A DNA stretch of 64,000 bases from CALJTV01 sp036821185 (GTDB taxonomy: Bacteria; Chloroflexota; Dehalococcoidia; GIF9; UBA5629): the NCBI GenBank assembly GCA_036821185.1, contig DAISKD010000002.1, positions 176,410-240,409 of the forward strand, given 5' to 3'. The position numbers and the translations under genes are program-made. Numbering within the stretch: the stretch's first letter is position 1; each line of letters begins with the position of its first letter. The notes under the pieces are model-generated. The model ran no database searches and was not told where the DNA came from. It saw nothing but the letters and a program-made list of their open reading frames with translations. Shown here one piece after another: positions 42,053-51,030 of this stretch.

Positions 42053-43984
42053 ATGGCACCAGCGAAGTTTGACAGGCTTTTCCAGCCGGGAAGGATCGGC
42101 ACCATGGAGGTCAGGAACCGGATAGTGATGCCACCCATGGCCACTGGCTATGCCTCCGAGGACGGCTCGGTGACTGACAGGTTGATAGCCTATTATGAGG
42201 AAAGGGCTAAGGCGGGGCTGGGGTTGATTATAGTGGAGATCAGCTGCATCGATGCCCCTCGGGGCAGGGCGCTTGCCCGGCAGATAGCAGTAGACAGGGA
42301 CACCTTCATCCCCGGGCTTGCCGGGCTGGCTGCTGCCATCCGGCGCCACGGGGTAAGGGCAGCCATACAATTGCACCACGCTGGCAGACAGACATCGTCC
42401 CGCGTCACCGGCCTCAAGCCGGTGGCGCCTTCGCCCATCCCGGGGCGCGATGGTGAGGTGCCACAGGAACTCACCGTCGCGGAGATAGAACGGCTGATTG
42501 ACTGCTTCGCCGGGGCTGCCTGGCGGGCAAAGCAGGCTGGCTTCGACGGCGTGGAGATACATGGTGCCCACGGTTATCTGGTGAGCCAGTTCCTGTCACC
42601 GTTGTCCAATCAGCGCCGCGACCGGTACGGCGGCAGCGTGGAAAACCGGGCGCGGTTCCTGGTGGAGGTGATAAGGGCGATCCGCGAGAGGGTGGGACGT
42701 GACTATCCGGTATGGTGCCGGCTCAGCGCCGTGGAGCTGAATGCAGAAGGAGGCATCACGCTGGAGGAGACCAGGACGGTGGCACGGCTGGCGGAGGAGG
42801 CTGGTGCTGATGCTATCCATGTCTCGGCGCACGCGGTCGGCGCTGCCCGCCGCCCACCTATGGCGCAGCAGCCCGGTGCCTTCATCGAATATGCCGAGGC
42901 GGTAAAGAAAGCGGTCTCGGTGCCGGTGATTGCAGTGGGCAGGATCACCCCGGAGATCGGTGAGGAGGCACTCCGCCAGGGGAGGGCGGACTTCGTTGCC
43001 CTGGGCAGGCAGCTCCTCGCCGACCCCCATACTGTGGAGAAAATAGCCGGCGGCAGACTGGAGGACATAAGGCCGTGCCTGCGCTGCTTCTATTGCCTGG
43101 ACAGCGTGGGCAGACGGCGAGGAAATGGCGTCGGTTGCACGGTGAACCCCGCCCTGGGCAGGGAGCGGGAATGGGTGCTGCTGCCGGTGGGGAAGGCAAA
43201 GAAGAAAGTGGTCGTGGTGGGCGGAGGTCCTGCTGGCATGCAGGCGGCTATTGTGGCAGCCCAGCGAGGGCACGAGGTCACACTTTTCGAGCAGGCTGAC
43301 GAACTCGGCGGGCAGCTAATACTGGCGGCGAAGCCGCCGTTCAAAGACACCATCGAGACCTACCGTCAGTACCTCATCGGGCGGGTGCATAAGCTCGGGG
43401 TGGAGGTGAGGCTGAAGCAAAAATTCACCGTTGACCTGCTGACGGGTCTCAAGCCCGATGTGGCCATTCTGGCTACGGGCATCAAGCCGTTCATTCCGGA
43501 CATCCCCGGCATCGGCCGGAGCAACGTGCTGCTGGCAAATCAAGTGTTGGGCGGTGCCGCCACCGGTGAGCGGGTGGCGATAATCGGCGGCGAGCTCGTC
43601 GGCTGTGAGACGGCACTCTATCTTCTCGACCGGGGGAAGCGGGTGACCATCATGAGGCGGGGGGCAAGGCTGGCTACCAGAGTGAACCGCTCGTTGAGGG
43701 AGCCGATGATCGAAAGGCTGCGCGTCAAGGGTGCCACCATATTCACCGGCGTGGAATATGAAGAGGTCACCAGGGACGGCGTGGTCATAAGGGACAGCGA
43801 GGGCAACAGGCGGCTGGTAGAGGCGGACACGGTGGTGCTGGCGACCGGCGCCAACCCCAACGACGAGCTGGTGAAGTTGCTCAAAGGTAAGGTGCCCCGG
43901 CTGGTGAGCGTCGGTGACTGCGTAACGCCGCGGGGGATAAGGGAGGCGGTAGAAGAGGGCTACCGGGCGGGCATGGAAATCTAA
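42053..43984 (+). CDS. Old Yellow Enzyme / 2,4-dienoyl-CoA-reductase-like oxidoreductase
   Basis: 643 residues with three parts: an FMN TIM barrel (FDRLFQPGRIGTMEVRNRIVMPPM, IQLHHAGRQTS, HGAHGYLVSQFLSP, CRLSAVE), a 4Fe-4S site CLRCFYCLDSVGRRRGNGVGC near 343-363, and an FAD/NAD(P)H pair of Rossmann domains (VVVVGGGPAGMQAAIVA and VAIIGGELVGCETALYL). This is the FadH/BaiCD/trimethylamine-dehydrogenase architecture, reducing enoyl or enone substrates. Acyl-CoA genes nearby make an enoyl-CoA role plausible. GAGGAGGGACC precedes the ATG. Confidence 0.92.
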   Translation: MAPAKFDRLFQPGRIGTMEVRNRIVMPPMATGYASEDGSVTDRLIAYYEERAKAGLGLIIVEISCIDAPRGRALARQIAVDRDTFIPGLAGLAAAIRRHGVRAAIQLHHAGRQTSSRVTGLKPVAPSPIPGRDGEVPQELTVAEIERLIDCFAGAAWRAKQAGFDGVEIHGAHGYLVSQFLSPLSNQRRDRYGGSVENRARFLVEVIRAIRERVGRDYPVWCRLSAVELNAEGGITLEETRTVARLAEEAGADAIHVSAHAVGAARRPPMAQQPGAFIEYAEAVKKAVSVPVIAVGRITPEIGEEALRQGRADFVALGRQLLADPHTVEKIAGGRLEDIRPCLRCFYCLDSVGRRRGNGVGCTVNPALGREREWVLLPVGKAKKKVVVVGGGPAGMQAAIVAAQRGHEVTLFEQADELGGQLILAAKPPFKDTIETYRQYLIGRVHKLGVEVRLKQKFTVDLLTGLKPDVAILATGIKPFIPDIPGIGRSNVLLANQVLGGAATGERVAIIGGELVGCETALYLLDRGKRVTIMRRGARLATRVNRSLREPMIERLRVKGATIFTGVEYEEVTRDGVVIRDSEGNRRLVEADTVVLATGANPNDELVKLLKGKVPRLVSVGDCVTPRGIREAVEEGYRAGMEI

Positions 43985-43993
43985 CCCGGGACT

Positions 43994-45400
43994 CTAGGAC
44001 TGCAGGCTTCTGAGATATTCAGCCCGCCGCACCATGGCACCAAGTGCCCTGATGGCATTTTCGGGCATGGCATAGCTGGGGATACCGCGTCTGGTGGCAA
44101 GGCGCATCCCTTTTGTTTGCTCATTGGAGTGGCCCGGCACTACGATGATGGGCTTTCTGGCGTTATCGCGGACTTCCTCCAGCCGGGAGAGGAAACTTTC
44201 ATCCTCCAGGAAAGCATAGCAAATGGTGAGGCAGGCATCCACCGCCTCGATCATAATCTCGAGACAGGTGCTGTAGACAAGGTTTGCCTCGCCAAAGGGC
44301 ACCCACACCAGGTCCACCGGGTTTTTCATACTCGGTGAGGGCGGTATCTTATCTTTGAGGAAATCGTACAGCCTTTGCTGGACATGCTGTGGCAGCGGCA
44401 ATACCCTCAGCCCCTCCTTTGCGCAGGCATCGGCGCTGGCCACAGCCCCGCCCCCAGCCTCGATAAGCAGGCCCACCTCCCTGCCCTGCGGCAGGAACGG
44501 CGCGGAAAATGCCGCTGCCAGGTCCATAAGCTCCTCCAGTCCCCGGGCTAAGACAACGCCTTTCTGTCTGCAGGCGGCTTCGAATATGGTATAGCTTCCT
44601 GCCAGTGAGGCGGTGTGCGACATCGCAGCCTTAGCCCCGGCTTCGGAACTTCCGCCCTTCCAGACGATTATCGGCTTCTGTGGCGAAACCTCCTCCGCCA
44701 GCCTGAAGAAGCGGTCGGGCTGTTTCAGCCCTTCGATGTAGAAGCAGATGACCTTCGTTTCCGGGTCCTCGCCAAAATACTCCAGAAAGTCCTCGATGGA
44801 GAGGTCGCTCTGGTTGCCGATGCTAACGATCCCTTTGAAGCGGAGCCCGCGCTCGCTGCCGAGGAGCACCATGTTCTCGCTTGCCCAGCCGCTCTGCCCT
44901 ACGAAGGACACGCCGCCGGGCTCCATATCCATCCTGGTGTGGGCGGAGATGGTGTTGATCCTGGCCCGTGGTGAGAACAGGCCCATGCAGTTTGGTCCCA
45001 CCACCCGTACCCCGCCACCGCGGGCTATCCGCACCATCTCAAGTTGTAGTTCCTTCCCCTCGCCACCGATCTCGGCGAAGCCAGCACTATGTACAATGGC
45101 AAACTTTACTCCCTTGCGGGCACAGTCAGCCATCGCCTGGGGCATATTCCTTGCCGGTATGGCGATAACAGCCAGGTCGACTTCACCGGGCACGTCGCTG
45201 ATGCTGGGATAGCACTTCAGGGACATGATCTCGGACTCTTTGGGGTTGATGGGGTAGATGGTGCCCTGGTAGCCGTCCTTGAGCAGGCTGGAGATGAACA
45301 TACCCCCCGATTTCAGCTCGTCGCGCGAGGCGCCGACTATAGCTATGGAGCGTGGCTGGAAAAAGCGTGTCAGATCAATCCGTTCGATTCTGCCAGTCAC
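43994..45400 (-). CDS. NDP-forming acyl-CoA synthetase, alpha-type subunit (copy 3)
   Basis: 468 residues, third alpha-type protein in the window and more diverged. The CoA-binding domain begins SIAIVGASRDELKSGGMF, the ligase domain has VSFVGQSGWASEN, and the phosphohistidine loop is AAMSHTASLAGS. It lacks the ATP-grasp part. It is convergent with the Old Yellow Enzyme gene (nine bases apart) and stands alone otherwise. The middle differs from copies 1 and 2, suggesting another acyl substrate. Confidence 0.83.
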   Translation of the reverse strand: MTGRIERIDLTRFFQPRSIAIVGASRDELKSGGMFISSLLKDGYQGTIYPINPKESEIMSLKCYPSISDVPGEVDLAVIAIPARNMPQAMADCARKGVKFAIVHSAGFAEIGGEGKELQLEMVRIARGGGVRVVGPNCMGLFSPRARINTISAHTRMDMEPGGVSFVGQSGWASENMVLLGSERGLRFKGIVSIGNQSDLSIEDFLEYFGEDPETKVICFYIEGLKQPDRFFRLAEEVSPQKPIIVWKGGSSEAGAKAAMSHTASLAGSYTIFEAACRQKGVVLARGLEELMDLAAAFSAPFLPQGREVGLLIEAGGGAVASADACAKEGLRVLPLPQHVQQRLYDFLKDKIPPSPSMKNPVDLVWVPFGEANLVYSTCLEIMIEAVDACLTICYAFLEDESFLSRLEEVRDNARKPIIVVPGHSNEQTKGMRLATRRGIPSYAMPENAIRALGAMVRRAEYLRSLQS

Positions 45401-45458
45401 TTATTGTGTCTCCTTTCCCGCAGGCGATAGCTTTTGTCCTGTTTGCAGCGGTTCCGGG

Positions 45459-45950
45459 CTAAAGGCCGCCTCTCCGGGCGATGGTTCCACGGGTGGGGGC
45501 TCGGCTTGTGACGCGCGGGACTGTCAGGCTACCGGGTGCCAGCCTTGGGTGCAGGCGTACTGGCGGCTTCAGCAGTCCCGGCGGCTCCAGTGCCGATGAA
45601 GCTGCGACCGCTTTCTTTAGCTGGAGCTGTGCCTTCTCCTGCAACGATTTCAAAGCTTCGGGGTTGTCGTGCAGCCTGGCGGGCCTGGGATAAGACCTGG
45701 GGAGCTGCCCGTGCCGCTTGGGCTTCAGTTCCACGGCGATTGCGGAGTTACCTTGCAGGGTCAACTTATAATCGAAGTGGTCGCCGAGGCCGTTGCTCAG
45801 GCGGTGGAAGCTATTGGGCTTGGGCGTCTCTATGGCACGCGATACGCCCAGCAACCCCAGGCCGACCACTGTGCTTACCGGCTCTGGCATAAAGATCAGC
45901 GCCAGCGCCAGTGACTGTATTCCAGCACGGTAACTCGAGGCAGTGCTCAT
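45459..45950 (-). CDS. hypothetical protein with short hydrophobic N-terminus
   Basis: 163 residues. An N-terminal hydrophobic stretch (IQSLALALIFMPEPVSTVVGLGLLGVS, about 11-37) could be a membrane hairpin; a middle part reads DYKLTLQGNSAIAVELKPKRHGQLP; the C-terminal 60 residues are Pro/Arg-rich and of low complexity. I recognise no family. There is no clear ribosome site before the ATG at 45950, and the plus strand has comparably long open frames here, so reality is likely but not certain. Confidence 0.5.
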   Translation of the reverse strand: MSTASSYRAGIQSLALALIFMPEPVSTVVGLGLLGVSRAIETPKPNSFHRLSNGLGDHFDYKLTLQGNSAIAVELKPKRHGQLPRSYPRPARLHDNPEALKSLQEKAQLQLKKAVAASSALEPPGLLKPPVRLHPRLAPGSLTVPRVTSRAPTRGTIARRGGL

Positions 45951-46013
45951 CTAGTGCGGTTAATATTTAAGACCATTTTCGCCGTCAGGTCAACCGCGGG
46001 CATGGCCCGCCGT

Positions 46014-46319
46014 CTAAAGCAGCTTTCTCTTTAGCCATGAGATCCGTTGGTCCAGTATCCTGGCGGCATCGTCTTTATTGCGGCTACGGGCCAGCTCGTT
46101 TGCCAGCCTGACGTCGCCGAACACATCGCGCACCCAGTTACTGAAGTCGTTCTTTTCACTGGTCACGTGGTGGTTGTAGCTCTCTTCGCTGATGTGGCTA
46201 AGACAGTCAGCCAGTTGCTGCAAATTACTGGCGACGCAGCCATCGTGACAGAAGAACCGCCTGTCACCGCTTACATCTCCCAGAATTCTTGCCGCCTCCT
46301 CTTTCTTTCTCACCGCCAT
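46014..46319 (-). CDS. DUF5752-like small protein
   Basis: 101 residues: FFCHDGCVASNLQQLADCLSHISEESYNHHV, then KNDFSNWVRDVFGDVRLANELA, then KDDAARILDQRISWLK. This ordered pattern (F-x3-DG, LxxLA, YxHHV, NDFxxWI) fits my memory of the DUF5752 family of unknown role, found widely in Chloroflexota and archaea. AGGAGG stands upstream of the ATG. It is divergent from the enoyl-CoA hydratase gene. Confidence 0.75.
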   Translation of the reverse strand: MAVRKKEEAARILGDVSGDRRFFCHDGCVASNLQQLADCLSHISEESYNHHVTSEKNDFSNWVRDVFGDVRLANELARSRNKDDAARILDQRISWLKRKLL

Positions 46320-46501
46320 TGCCTTCAGTCCTCCTTTTATGTGCCACTTTTCTGGCTGCTTACGACCTTAAACCATGCATCGTGGTCATGCAGAGGCTAG
46401 CACACATCTTCCCCCCTGTCAAACGGGCGCTTTTTCCTTGCCATCGGGTATGTGTTAGAATTGTTGCGTCGTCTCAGCACTGATGTGGAAGGAGGATCGC
46501 T

Positions 46502-47311
46502 ATGGACTTCGAAACGGTACTTTACGAAGTAAAGGAGAACATCGCTACCATCACCATGAACCGTCCGGACAAGCGCAATGCCCTGAACCACGCCCTGCTT
46601 AGAGACCTGGACGCCGCCTTTGAGCGGGCTGAAAATGACTCCGAGGTGAAGGTGGTCATTTTGAAGGGTGCTGGCAAAGCGTTCTGCTCCGGCTATGATC
46701 TTACCGGCAGCCCCTATATAAGTATCCCTGAGGGTTACGACCGCTGGACGGTCGGCAATGCCCTGAAGACATTGCGCGGCATCAGCGCCCGCTATCTCAG
46801 GATCTTCAATTTCCCCAAACCCACGATTGCACAGGTCCACGGCTACTGTCTGGCGGCGGGATGCTATCTGCAGATGTGCTGCGACGTCGCCATCGCCGCC
46901 GAAGACGCTATTTTGGGCCATCCGGCCACCCGTGCCGGAGGGGTGACCAGCATGCCCTTGTGGGTGACCTATCTCGGGCTGCGCAAGGCTAAAGAGCTGT
47001 TGTTCACCAGCAGGCTCATCAGCGGTAAGGAGGCGGAGCGCATCGGTCTGGTGAACAAGGCGGTGCCGGCAGACAAACTGGAGGAGGAGGTATGGAAGAT
47101 GGCCAAAGAGATGGCTGAGGTGCCTGCCGATGGCATGATGTTCCTCAAGGAAGCCCTAAACACCCATGCCCTGATGCTGAACCTGGATGCCGTCTTTGCT
47201 TACCACCGCCAGCTCAACGCCCTAGGGAGGCTGGGGCGGACCGAGGGCGCTGCCCCCTACACGCTCGACCAACTGCGCAGTCGCACCCGCGGCCAGCAGG
47301 CAGACCAGTAG
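46502..47311 (+). CDS. enoyl-CoA hydratase/isomerase family protein
   Basis: 269-residue crotonase-fold enzyme. TITMNRPDKRNALNHALLRDLDAAFE, the oxyanion loop KAFCSGYDLTG (one oxyanion NH) and PTIAQVHGYCLAAGCYLQMCCDVAIAAEDA (second loop) are in place. The catalytic Glu positions are not evident in the second loop, where GHPATRAGG follows, so hydratase, isomerase or other chemistry is open. GGAAGGAGG precedes the ATG. The sirtuin gene follows after an 80-base gap. Confidence 0.9.
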   Translation: MDFETVLYEVKENIATITMNRPDKRNALNHALLRDLDAAFERAENDSEVKVVILKGAGKAFCSGYDLTGSPYISIPEGYDRWTVGNALKTLRGISARYLRIFNFPKPTIAQVHGYCLAAGCYLQMCCDVAIAAEDAILGHPATRAGGVTSMPLWVTYLGLRKAKELLFTSRLISGKEAERIGLVNKAVPADKLEEEVWKMAKEMAEVPADGMMFLKEALNTHALMLNLDAVFAYHRQLNALGRLGRTEGAAPYTLDQLRSRTRGQQADQ

Positions 47312-47391
47312 GCAGTCAAGGATAGTGAACGGGCTTTGAACTGGCTGGACATATCGCTGTGTTCCAATGTGAAAATGAGGGAGGTGTCGAG

Positions 47392-48234
47392 ATGAACAGT
47401 GTAGAGGAATTGATCGAACGTGCTGCCAGGGACCTTATCTCCAGCAGCTATGCCATCGCGCTGACCGGCGCTGGTATTTCTACGGACTCCGGCATCCCCG
47501 ACTTCCGCGGTCCCGACGGCATTTGGACAAAGAACCCGGAGGCTGAAAGGCGGGCATACGAGACCTATTTCAGGTTCCTCAGGGACCCTGCCCAGTACTG
47601 GCACGATAGGCTTACCATGGGCACCTCACTTCTGGGCAACCTGCGGGAGGCGAAGCCCAACCCGGCACATTATGCCCTTGCCGAGCTGGAGAAGATGGGG
47701 ATCATAAAAAGCGTGCTCACCCAGAACATAGACGGCTTACACGGGAAGGCTGGTAGCCAGAGGGTGTACGAGTACCACGGCAGCATCTATAAGCTGAGGT
47801 GCCCGTCCTGCGGTATGCGTTTCAGATATGAGGAGTACGACCTACACCAGTTGCTAGCTGAAAAGAAGCTACCACCCACCTGCAATGGTTGTAAGGCACC
47901 GATAAAGGACGACGTGGTCCATTTCAACGAGCCGATACCGTCCGACGTCGCCCATGCCAGCCTGGAGGAAGCGCACCGGTGCGATTTGATGCTTATCTGT
48001 GGCACCTCGGCGGTGGTCTATCCCTTTGCCGAACTGCCGCGGGTGGCACGCTACCGCAGGGCAGGCTCGAGGCTGTTCTCTAACGAGCAAGCAAAGAGGA
48101 CCGTTATAATCGAGGTCAACGCAGAGCCCACACCGCTGACCCACGAAGGTGTCTCCGACTATCTCATTCAGGGCAGGCTGGCAGAGATACTCCCACGGAT
48201 CGTGGAGAAGGTGAAGGGACTGCGCAGCCAGTAG
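47392..48234 (+). CDS. NAD-dependent protein deacylase (sirtuin)
   Basis: 280-residue Sir2 enzyme that removes acyl groups from lysine using NAD+. GAGISTDSGIPDFRGPDGIW binds NAD, TQNIDGLHGKAG and the catalytic His in EYHGS follow, and the zinc site is CPSCGMRF with CNGCKAPI. Start at ATG 47392 after GGGAGGTGTCGAG; an in-frame extension to 47359 lacks support. Sirtuins often regulate acyl-CoA synthetases by deacylation, and three such alpha chains are encoded in the window, although of the NDP type. Confidence 0.93.
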   Translation: MNSVEELIERAARDLISSSYAIALTGAGISTDSGIPDFRGPDGIWTKNPEAERRAYETYFRFLRDPAQYWHDRLTMGTSLLGNLREAKPNPAHYALAELEKMGIIKSVLTQNIDGLHGKAGSQRVYEYHGSIYKLRCPSCGMRFRYEEYDLHQLLAEKKLPPTCNGCKAPIKDDVVHFNEPIPSDVAHASLEEAHRCDLMLICGTSAVVYPFAELPRVARYRRAGSRLFSNEQAKRTVIIEVNAEPTPLTHEGVSDYLIQGRLAEILPRIVEKVKGLRSQ

Positions 48235-48305
48235 CGCTGCTACGCCCGACTGCAACTACCAGCGCCGCCGGCGCCCGGCTGGCTGCGCTACCTGCTGCTT
48301 CCTAT

Positions 48306-48335
48306 CTTAACCTGTTCTTAACAATCGTATACAAT
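48306..48335 (+). promoter_or_regulatory. response-regulator promoter with 11-bp-spaced direct repeats
   Basis: CTTAAC at 48306-48311 and again at 48317-48322, one helical turn apart, overlap the TTAACC -35 (48307-48312). The -10 TACAAT (48330-48335) is 17 bases on. Direct repeats at 11 bp are the usual binding pattern of OmpR/PhoB regulators, suggesting autoregulation. Confidence 0.55.
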
Positions 48336-48369
48336 AATACCGCTGAGACATGGTTTCCGGGAAAAGGCG

Positions 48370-49077
48370 ATGAAGGCAACGAGACAAAAGAGGGTGCTGG
48401 TGGTGGAGGACGACCGCAAGACTGCGGAGCTGGTGAAACTGTACCTGGAGCGGGCGGGATATGGTGTGGTGGTGGCTTATGAGGGGGATGCGGCGCTGGA
48501 GAGAATGCGCCAGCAGGAGTTTGACCTGGTGGTGCTGGATATTATGCTGCCCGGCATGGACGGCCTGAACGTTTGCCGGCAGATCAGGCTGGAGTCCGAT
48601 GTCCCCATAATCATGCTTACAGCCAGGGTGACGGAGTCAGACAGGCTTCAGGGGTTTGATTCCGGTGCTGACGATTATGTGGTGAAACCTTTCAGTCCCA
48701 GGGAACTGGTAGCCAGGGTGCAGGCGATACTCCGCCGCAGCAGCCGGGATGAGCTGTTCAGCGGGCCACCGCAGGTCACCCAGGGCAGGCTGACGGTAGA
48801 TTTCCGCGCTGGCGAGGCCCGTTTTGATGGAAACAGGCTCCGCCTGACGCCGACCGAATTCCGTATCCTGGCGGCGCTGTTGAGGGAGCCGGGGAAGGTT
48901 TTCAGTCGGGGCGAGCTGATTGAAAAAGCCCTGGGGCTGGACTATCAGGGCTTCGACCGCACTCTGGATGTGCACATTTTGAATCTAAGGCGCAAGTTGA
49001 AAGCAGCTGACCCGTCGGCTGACCGGTATATCAAGACGGTCTACGGCATGGGCTACAAGTTCGGGGTGAACGGATGA
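48370..49077 (+). CDS. OmpR/PhoB-family response regulator
   Basis: 235 residues: receiver domain with acidic pair EDD (14-16 region), phosphoacceptor Asp57 in DLVVLDIMLPGMDG, and the switch Thr/Lys in MLTARV and DYVVKPFSP. The winged-helix output domain has RLTPTEFRILAALLREPGKVFSR and DVHILNLRRKL with YGMGYKF. Its stop overlaps the ATG of the histidine kinase. The promoter carries CTTAAC direct repeats also seen before the macA operon, so the pump operon is a likely target. Confidence 0.94.
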   Translation: MKATRQKRVLVVEDDRKTAELVKLYLERAGYGVVVAYEGDAALERMRQQEFDLVVLDIMLPGMDGLNVCRQIRLESDVPIIMLTARVTESDRLQGFDSGADDYVVKPFSPRELVARVQAILRRSSRDELFSGPPQVTQGRLTVDFRAGEARFDGNRLRLTPTEFRILAALLREPGKVFSRGELIEKALGLDYQGFDRTLDVHILNLRRKLKAADPSADRYIKTVYGMGYKFGVNG

Positions 49078-50543
49078 AGATGGCGCTGGGACTCCGCTGG
49101 CGGCTGTTCCTGATATTCGTAGCGGTGGTTGTGGTCACCGTGGGTGCTATCTCGCTGTTCATCAGCACCACCGCCAGTACGCAGATACAGCAGTACGAGT
49201 ACGGTAGAAGGGGCGAGCAGATGGCCCGGATGAGGGAGATACTGCTGCGCCACTACCTCGCCAGGCAGGACTGGGAAGGCGTCCAGTCATCGGTGGAACA
49301 GATGGGGCAGCTCTACGGCTGGCGGGTGATGGTGGTGGACGAGAACGGGACGGTGGTCGCTGACTCAGCCAAGTCCTCTCTGGGAGAAAAACTCGATATC
49401 AGCCTTTACGTCCGCAGGTGGGGGATGAGGTGGCAGCCGGAGGACGAGCTATGGGGCGAAATGTCGGTGCCGCCTCCTCTATGCCTGCCAATCCTCGTGC
49501 CCGGCGGTGACAGGCTGCATAAGCTGAGCTATCTGGTCGTAGAGCCAAAGGCTGCGGAGGGCGCGGCAAAGGCACCGCCGCCACCGCCGTGGCATTTATG
49601 GGAGTCGAGGATAGCCGAGCTGCGCAATTCGGTTGTCTGGTCAGTGGTCTGGGGCGGGTTGGTGGGCGTGGGGCTGGCGTTGTTGCTCGCCTTTTTCCTG
49701 TCGCGGCGCATCACGGCGCCGGTGCAGGACCTGGCGTCGGCAGCCCGCAGTCTGGGAAAGGGCGATTTCAGCAAGCGGGCGGTGGTGAAATCTAAGGACG
49801 AGCTGGGTGAACTGGCGACGGCTTTCAATTCTATGGCAGTGGAACTGGAACGGGCTGACCAACTGCGACGTGACCTGGTGGCTGATGTCGCCCATGAGCT
49901 GAGGACGCCGCTCTCCAATATAAAGGGCTACCTCGAGGGCATTCAGGACGGCGTGGTCGAAGCCGATGAAGCTACTCTGAAACTGATCTATGAAGAGGTG
50001 CAGCTCTTATCGCGCCTGGTGGACGACCTCCATGAGCTGGCCCTGGCTGAATCGGGAGGGCTCAGCCTGGACAGGCAGGTCGGCGATTTGAGAGAGGTGG
50101 TGCAGGAGGTCGCCGGTGCCATGGGCTACCAGATAGCAGCCAAGGGACTGAAGCTAAATATGTCGCTACCCGATTCGGCGATACTAGCCACCGTTGACAG
50201 GCAGCGGATAGGTCAGGTGCTGCGCAACCTGCTGGGCAATGCCATCAGCTTCACACCAGAAGGCGGCGAGATTATCATTTCGGCAAAGCACTCGGGGAAT
50301 GATGTAGCCATCAGCGTCGCCGATACCGGACCGGGCATACCTCCTGAAGACCTGCCCTATATCTTTGAACGCTTCTATCGGGTGGACAAATCGAGGTCGC
50401 GGGCTACCGGAGGCAGTGGCCTGGGACTGACCATCGCCAAACGGCTTGTCGAGGCGCACGGCGGGCGGCTGACCGTGGAGAGCACGCCGGGAAAGGGTAG
50501 CTGCTTCACCTTTACACTCCCGGCTGCCAGGGAACAAAGCTGA
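49074..50543 (+). CDS. membrane sensor histidine kinase
   Basis: 489 residues: first membrane helix at about 10-30, extracytoplasmic sensor of about 155 residues, second helix about 190-212, HAMP domain (SRRITAPVQDLASAARSLGKGDF), HisKA with phospho-His274 in DVAHELRTPLSNIKG, and HATPase with NLLGNAISFTPEGG, DTGPGIP and GSGLGLTIAKRLVEAHGG. Coupled to the response regulator by ATGA. The TGA stop lies inside the 12-base attL repeat, so the inserted element landed exactly here without damaging the kinase. Confidence 0.94.
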   Translation: MKMALGLRWRLFLIFVAVVVVTVGAISLFISTTASTQIQQYEYGRRGEQMARMREILLRHYLARQDWEGVQSSVEQMGQLYGWRVMVVDENGTVVADSAKSSLGEKLDISLYVRRWGMRWQPEDELWGEMSVPPPLCLPILVPGGDRLHKLSYLVVEPKAAEGAAKAPPPPPWHLWESRIAELRNSVVWSVVWGGLVGVGLALLLAFFLSRRITAPVQDLASAARSLGKGDFSKRAVVKSKDELGELATAFNSMAVELERADQLRRDLVADVAHELRTPLSNIKGYLEGIQDGVVEADEATLKLIYEEVQLLSRLVDDLHELALAESGGLSLDRQVGDLREVVQEVAGAMGYQIAAKGLKLNMSLPDSAILATVDRQRIGQVLRNLLGNAISFTPEGGEIIISAKHSGNDVAISVADTGPGIPPEDLPYIFERFYRVDKSRSRATGGSGLGLTIAKRLVEAHGGRLTVESTPGKGSCFTFTLPAAREQS

Positions 50544-50547
50544 CCGG
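50536..50547 (+). repeat. attL core (12-bp direct repeat)
   Basis: AAAGCTGACCGG, identical to 57390-57401. It includes the histidine kinase stop codon (TGA 50541-50543). Confidence 0.78.
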
Positions 50548-51030
50548 GGATTGCTTGTTGCAATGGCACGCTCGGCAGGTTTCCTGTCACCGACGAGGAA
50601 CTCAATCTCAATGGCGCCTTCCGTGGTAACGATGACCCTGGTACCGGGCATCTCCAGGACACGGCGCTGGTCGGCAAAGTCTTTTGAATCGAGCTTATCG
50701 GCCATCCGCTCTCTTAGCTCTTCAAGGCTTGCCAGTGATAATGACCGCTGCCTTAGTTGCGCGAGCTTCGCGGATATTCGCTCCTTTTCTTCTGATACCC
50801 ACTGCCTTTCGGCCAGAAGCATACTCTGCTGCCGGGCATAGGCATCATCCGAGACCCTACCCCGGATTCTCAGGCTGACCAGCTCCGATTCGGCGTTGAT
50901 GTTTTCGTTGGACTTGCGCTCCAGCCTTCTCAGTTCGCCTTCCAGCCGACTGATGCTTTCCTGAATAGCTTCATTCCTCCAGCCCATCTCCTGGCTGATG
51001 GCTTCTTCACCGCTCAGGAATTTTCCCCTG
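50545..51030 (-). pseudogene. large serine recombinase, C-terminal fragment
   Basis: Reading the minus strand, EEAISQEMGWRNEAIQESI, a long coiled coil (ISRLEGELRRLERKSNENI to KLAQLRQRSLSLASLEELR), and the terminal ADQRRVLEMPGTRVIVT and IEIEFLVGDRKPAERAIA are the coiled-coil and tail of phage/ICE-type serine recombinases. The N-terminal catalytic domain (YxRxS, about 150 residues) and zinc domain are missing. Upstream the frame fuses to the end of the 176-residue gene, which indicates a deletion. At its other end the frame runs through attL into the antisense of the kinase gene, because no native stop remains. Confidence 0.72.
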
